This document shows positions 59,301 to 64,000 of a DNA stretch of 64,000 nt, piece after piece. Source of the stretch: Echria macrotheca (lineage: Eukaryota > Ascomycota > Sordariomycetes > Sordariales > Schizotheciaceae); contig MU839831.1 in assembly GCA_030411725.1 (NCBI GenBank), positions 1,860,001-1,924,000 on the forward strand, given 5' to 3'. Below the pieces are notes generated by a model, which was not told where the DNA came from, did not search any database, and saw nothing but the letters and a program-made list of their open reading frames with translations. How positions within the stretch are numbered: position 1 is the stretch's first letter; the number at the start of each line of letters is the position of its first letter. The position numbers and the translations under genes are program-made.

Positions 59301-59588
59301 AATCAGGCCCCCATCGTCTGCCGGGGATACGGGGCCAGACGGGAAGGCGGCTTGCGCCTGGAATTGGTTGAAGCCGGGAGACGGCATCGGTGGTGACGGG
59401 CCCGGATATGGCTGGCCTGGCGGTGGCCCATGGTAGGCGCCTGGTTGGGGATGGCCCTGCTGCTGGTAGGGATTCGGCGCAACGGGCGGTTGGAATTGAG
59501 GAGGAGCGGGCTGCGTGGTCCGCCTGGGGTCGTTGGGGTCGAGGACCTCGCCCTGGCCCAGGGCGTGGTACATCGAGTAGTCGGCCAT
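56386..59588 (-). CDS. SEC24: COPII coat cargo-binding subunit Sec24
   Basis: Three exons: 59588-57767, 57717-56525 and 56469-56386; introns of 49 and 55 bp; 1032 aa. Sec24 binds cargo and pairs with Sec23 in the inner COPII coat for ER-to-Golgi export. A Pro/Gln/Gly-rich disordered N-terminus (1-230) precedes the zinc finger (Cys317, 320, 339 and 342), then the trunk domain (RYLFVIDVTQES), beta-sandwich, helical and gelsolin-like domains (SLYLYPRMIPIHNL). The last exon is short: after HLHKAVQLE a GTGAGT donor and a TACAG acceptor join LAGQRKREDAGDGG and a terminal GLRPSYW. Without that splice the frame ends two codons later (VS-stop), so the protein is easily annotated 25 residues too short. 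The first exon junction restores LDIATVGYVAATTGGETF. The start ATG has a conserved MADYSMYHALGQGE beginning. Confidence 0.95.
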
Positions 59589-60153
59589 GGTGGGCGGCGA
59601 CTGCGAGCGAGGAATCGGAGCGGCAGACTCGAGGATGCGCGGATCGGGTCGAGAAACTAGCGGGTTCGATCAAGCCGTCACCGGGGACGCTGGAGCTGTA
59701 GGCCGGCCTGGAGCATAATTAAGCCTTTTACTAGTTCTAGTCGACAGGTGGTCGTCGTGGCCACGGCGTCCCGAGTGAAGTGTTCGCCGTTGTCTGTCCT
59801 TTTGGCAGGGATGTCCCACCACGAGAGACCCTGGCCTAGACCTGCTGCGAATTGACACCATGTCGTTCCGACCTTTTGCCGCCCTGCAAACAAATTAATT
59901 CTGCCCGTGTTCACCGCCCTGAAGCTTGAATGTTGGAGCAGGGGCCTTCGGCGCGCCGTCCTCCCTGCAGCACGCGACAAAGGAAGATCCGCATCTTTCT
60001 TGGATGCGCCGCTGAACCGCACTCTCCCCACGCAACCACTTTGCAGCCACTTTTACGGTCTTATATACCACCACACATCTATCGCGCATCGACTACAGAT
60101 GGAGGAGAATAACGCTACCTTGATTGTCGCAAGGTAGCAGGCACACCAACAAG
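59589..60153. promoter_or_regulatory. Divergent promoter SEC24 / CFT2
   Basis: 565 bp between the start codons. TATATA at 60062-60067 is placed 87 bp before the CFT2 ATG. Confidence 0.45.
60062..60067 (+). promoter_or_regulatory. TATA box of CFT2
   Basis: TATATA, 87 bp upstream of the ATG at 60154, in otherwise GC-balanced DNA. Confidence 0.4.
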
Positions 60154-63115
60154 ATGTTTAGCTTCTGCCCGTTGCAGGGCGCGCTGTCGGACTCGACGGC
60201 GTCGCAATCCCTGCTCGAGCTCGATGGAGGTGTCAAGGTGCTCATTGACGTGGGCTGGGACGAGTCATTCGACGTCGAGAAGCTGAGGGAGCTGGAGAAG
60301 TATGTCATTGCGGTGGTGACGAGGATTGATACTGACAGTTCGCAGACAAGTGCCGACGCTCTCGCTCATTCTCCTGACGCATGCCACCGTCCCGCACCTC
60401 GCCGCCTACGCGCATTGCTGCAAGCACTTCCCACTGTTCACTCGAATTCCCGTTTACGCTACCCGACCCGTTATCGATCTCGGTAGGACCTTGACACAAG
60501 ACCTTTACTCCTCTACACCCCTCGCCGCGACCACGATTCCGGCTACGTCGCTCGCCGAAGTCTCATATAGCTACTCGCAGGCCGCGTCGACGGACCAAGG
60601 GTTTCTCCTCCAACCCCCGACTCCCGAAGAGATCGCGCGCTACTTTTCGCTCATCCAACCGCTAAAATACTCGCAACCCCATCAACCACTACCGTCCCCC
60701 TTCTCACCACCCCTGAACGGCCTAACTATCACGGCTTACAACTCGGGGCATACACTTGGAGGAACGATTTGGCACATACAGCATGGTCTCGAGTCCATTG
60801 TGTATGCGGTCGACTGGAACCAGGCTCGTGAGAATGTCTTTTCCGGCGCCGCCTGGCTCGGCGGCAATCACAGTGGTGCTGGCGGCACCGAGGTGATCGA
60901 GCAGCTGCGGAAACCCACGGCGCTCGTCTGCAGCAGTCGGACGCCCGAGTCAACATTAGCCCGTGCCCGCAGGGATGAACAACTCTTGGAGTCGGTCAAG
61001 CTTTGCATTGGCCGCGGCGGAACCGTGCTCATCCCGGTGGACTCGAGCGCACGAGTGCTGGAGCTGGCCTACCTTCTAGAACATGCCTGGCGGAGCGAAG
61101 TTGCTAAAGACAATGAGGTGTTCAGGTCCACGAAACTTTTCCTCGCTGGGCGTAGCATCGGCAGCACGATGCGCAACGCCCGGAGTATGCTTGAGTGGAT
61201 GGACGACAGCATCGTCAGAGAGTTCGAACTGTTTGCCGACGGGGTCAAGAAGACTAACAATAACACGGGCAGCGCCAAAGATGCAGCGGGGCCGTTTGAC
61301 TTTCGATATCTCAGGTTGATCGAGCGCAAGGCACAGGTCGAGCGGATCCTCCAACAAGCAGCAGACGATTCCGAACCAAGAGGTCGGGTGATTCTGGCCA
61401 GCGATGCCAGTCTCGAATGGGGCTTCTCCAAGGATGTTCTCAAGTCTATTGCTGGCGATGCCAGAAACTTGGTCATCCTAACAGAGAAGCCCAACTTGAG
61501 CGCAAAACGGTCGATTGCGCGCACCTTGTGGGAATGGTGGAAGGAGAGGAGGGATGGTGTTGCGACAGAACAGACAAGCAGCGGCGACACGTTCGAACAA
61601 GTTTACGCAGGAGGTCGAGAACTAGAGGTTGCAGAAGCCGCCAAGGAAGCCCTCCAAGGTAACGAGCTCACGGTATATCAACAATGGCTTGCAACTCAGC
61701 GGCAGTTGCAAGCAACCTTACAGACCGGTGGTGCTACTTCACTAGAAGCATCCGCGGACGCGGTTGATGACGCCTCATCGGAATCATCATCGGATTCGGA
61801 GTCAGAGACAGAGCAACAGGGTAAAGCGCTGAACGTGTCCACCACGTTGGGACAAGCGAGCCGGAAGAAAGTGGTTTTGAATGACGAGGACTTGGGGGTT
61901 ACCATCCTGGTGAAGAAAAAGGGGTTCTACGACTTTGCCGTGGAGGCCAAGAAGGGGCGGGACCGCATGTTCCCGGTTGCCATTCGCCGCAAGCGGCATG
62001 ACGAGTTTGGCGATTTCATCCGTCCCGAGGAGTATTTGAGGGCGGAAGAGCGGGAAGACGCGGATGGCCAGGTCCAGAACCAATTTAGCAACATGGATGG
62101 CGGTCTCGGCCAGAAGCGCAAGTTCGACGACGTCGGTGCTGCAACGAAGGGGCCTGGACCGAAGCGGCCTATCCTCCAACGAGCGTTGTCGGCGGATGAG
62201 CAGGATCTACCAAACAATGCAAACGGCCCGGCAGGCGACGAACTTGACGAGCTCGAGGATGAAGAGGACACGGTCCTCGGTCCGTCCAAGCTTGTGCTTT
62301 CGAATCAGACTGTCTCGGTCCGGCTACGAATTGCCTTTGTTGATTTCAGTGGCTTGCACGACAAGCGCAGTCTCAATATGTTGATACCGCTGATTCAACC
62401 TCGCAAGCTTGTACTGGTGGCCGGTGCTGAGGAGGAGACGTTGTCGCTGGCAGCCGACTGCAAGAAGTTGCTCGGAGCCAAATTGGGCACGTCCGAGGAA
62501 CAAGCAGTGGAGGTGCTGACTCCCGGGGTGGGTGTGACGGTCGACGCGTCGGTAGACACCAATGCCTGGGTCGTCAAGCTGGCGGATCCTCTCGTCAAGC
62601 GTCTGAAGTGGCAGAACGTCCGGGGCCTGGGTATCGTCACAGTCACGGGGATGCTCTTGCTGGGAGGAGAGTTTGCCGTCACGGACGCAGACCATGAAGA
62701 TGGCACCCACAAACGTCTCAAGATGGAGTCGACAGATAGTGCTGTCGTGCCGGTATCCAGTGCTCTGACGACGACGGGCTCGGACGGGGCGTTGATACCG
62801 ACTCTCGATGCTCTTCCTACCAACCGCATCTCTGCCGTCCGCTCGGCTGCGCAGCCACTTCACGTTGGTGATCTTCGGTTGGCCGACTTGAGGCGAGCCA
62901 TGCTTAACGGAGGGCATAGGGCCGAGTTCCGAGGAGAGGGAACGCTGGTCATTGACGATGCGGTTGCCGTGCGGAAGACGTTGACGGGCCGGATCGAGAT
63001 TGAGAGCGTGGCGCTGCCGGAGATGGGGCCTGGCATGGGTATGGTGAGTGGCGGGGCGTTTTATGCCGTCCGGAGGAAGATTTACGAGGGGTTGGCAGTG
63101 GTGGCTGGTGCATAG
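60154..63115 (+). CDS. CFT2: Cleavage and polyadenylation factor subunit Cft2 (CPSF100)
   Basis: Two exons, 60154-60299 and 60346-63115, with a 46-bp intron; 971 aa. This is the non-catalytic metallo-beta-lactamase/beta-CASP partner of Ysh1 (CPSF73) in pre-mRNA 3'-end processing. The lactamase fold begins MFSFCPLQG and LLELDGGVKVLIDVGWDE. At the place of the zinc-binding HxHxDH motif it reads HATVPH (61-66), so the second His and the Asp are gone, as expected for an inactive CPSF100. AYNSGHTLGGTIW lies at about 179-191. A beta-CASP region follows (about 245-450, including LVILTEKPN). An acidic Ser-rich linker lies near 525-545. The CPSF100 C-terminal domain follows, ending GGAFYAVRRKIYEGL. 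The intron donor is at Lys49; the splice joins ELEK to QVPTLSLILLTH. Confidence 0.94.
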
Positions 63116-63405
63116 GTTGGTTCAGGCATGGGAAGGGCTGTATGAATATGTATTGTATAATACATTACCTAGATGAATAGCATGGCTAGCGTTGTTTTGG
63201 AGCTTAGCTATGGGTTACCGCGTGTTGTACCTGTGTCGTTCCGAGTGTCTACAGAGACGGTACGGTTTATCATCAAGGGTGAATGCTAGCTAGGTCACGG
63301 TACCAGAAAAGACCAATTTGTGTCTAACTTGCTGGTACGTAATAAACTACAAGAATGGGGTATCAAAACTCTCTCAACGTACACTATGGCCTAGAATAAA
63401 CTAAA
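63116..63405. other. Convergent intergenic region CFT2 / RMI1
   Basis: 290 bp, AT-richer, presumably holding both polyadenylation sites. Nothing else seen. Confidence 0.5.
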
Positions 63406-64000
63406 TCACCTCTCCTGCTCCTCACCCCCCACAGCCTCCTTCAACCGCGCCAGCCGGCCCTGCACCCAGGCCCGATGCCAGACCTCCACCTTGCCTCCCA
63501 GCGGTAAACACCTCTCCGGCTCGAGCAGCAACACGCCCCGCGCGATCCGCGTCTCCTTGCGGACGAGCACCTTCTCGCCGATATTCGTCTTGCCGATGCC
63601 GAAGCGGTCTATTCGTTTTAGTTCGATCGCGAAGACCTTGGCGCCTGCGCAGTCTTGGAGGACTAGTCTGTGTGTTGTATTTTTGCCTGCTTGTTGTTCC
63701 GGGTTTGGGTTTTGTGGGGCTGGGGGGGAATCGGAGTCGGAGTCGTCGTCTTGATCACCGGGAAGGGGAATCCGGATGACCTGTCTGCCGCGGGTCATCT
63801 CGCCGCGCTCTATGGCTTCTAGTTCCTCCGCCTGCTCCCAGCGCGGGCGGCTTAGGTTCTCGATGTCGAGGACTTGGAGGATTATGTCGTTTTCTAGACT
63901 CGAGGTGTCGATCTCGGGGTTGTTGATACGGTGGGTCGGGAGGGTCGCGCTGGAGGTGTAGGAAGGGTCGAGGAGGTTGGGGGTTGTGAGGTCTGCGGCT
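63406..64000 (-). CDS. RMI1: RecQ-mediated genome instability protein 1 (Rmi1), N-terminus cut by the window
   Basis: The frame is open to the window end, with 197 codons before the stop visible. Rmi1 is the OB-fold partner of topoisomerase III and the RecQ helicase in dissolution of double Holliday junctions. Visible: the pre-OB helix segment (ILQVLDIENLSRPRWEQAEELEAIERGEM), the start of the OB fold (GRQVIRIPL), an acidic Asp/Ser insert of about 30 residues, then the core strands LVLQDCAGAKVFAIELKRI, IGEKVLVRKETRIARGVLLLEP and LPLGGKVEVW. A short charged tail closes it. Fungal Rmi1 is a single OB-fold protein of about 200-250 aa, so only a short N-terminus is missing. It is convergent with CFT2. 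Confidence 0.87.
   Translation of the reverse strand, partial: AADLTTPNLLDPSYTSSATLPTHRINNPEIDTSSLENDIILQVLDIENLSRPRWEQAEELEAIERGEMTRGRQVIRIPLPGDQDDDSDSDSPPAPQNPNPEQQAGKNTTHRLVLQDCAGAKVFAIELKRIDRFGIGKTNIGEKVLVRKETRIARGVLLLEPERCLPLGGKVEVWHRAWVQGRLARLKEAVGGEEQER

Noticed and set aside
1..64000. CRISPR array, bacterial operon or phage features
   Set aside because: The gene structures, introns and protein families are fungal; no regular spacer-repeat array is present.

Overview
The window is nuclear DNA of a filamentous ascomycete, most likely a sordariomycete close to Sordariales/Chaetomiaceae. That is an inference from three things. The genes are GC-rich with short GT-AG introns of 46-161 bp. 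The protein set is fungal (Hpc2, Gti1/Pac2-type WOPR regulator, fungal linker histone, Cft2, Sec24). A 9.5-kb AT-rich block carries the CA/TG-depleted, TA-saturated signature of repeat-induced point mutation (RIP).

Layout. Bases 92-9650 form the AT-rich block, with no intact gene. A perfect 13-bp inverted repeat, including a TA dinucleotide, brackets it exactly at both composition boundaries, so it reads as one mutated DNA-transposon-like element. From 10.7 to 29 kb the DNA is gene-dense: HPC2 (-), an RPAP1/Rba50 homologue (+), condensin SMC4 (-), an ELYS-domain nucleoporin-type protein (+), a proline-rich NPF-motif protein of unknown function (-) and linker histone H1 (-). From 29 to 48 kb the DNA is almost empty except for a Pac2-clade WOPR transcription regulator (34.0-35.5 kb, -), whose upstream side is a 12.6-kb gene desert. 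From 48 to 64 kb come mitochondrial asparaginyl-tRNA synthetase (-), a microbial-type PARG/macrodomain protein (+), a further 4-kb empty interval, COPII coat SEC24 (-), the polyadenylation factor CFT2 (+), and RMI1 (-), which is cut by the window end.

The genes do not form a metabolic cluster. Several are chromatin or genome-maintenance genes (HPC2, SMC4, H1, the PARG-like protein, RMI1), but I regard this as chance housekeeping neighbourhood. Exon structures were derived by hand from reading frames and GT-AG sites. The total lengths of all seven complete spliced CDSs are multiples of three.

Points worth most attention: the bracketed 9.56-kb element and its internal 15-bp coding-type repeat; the desert upstream of the WOPR regulator; two consecutive micro-exons in H1; an easily missed last exon of SEC24; and the altered catalytic signature in the PARG-like protein. 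I found no convincing tRNA, rRNA or CRISPR array.
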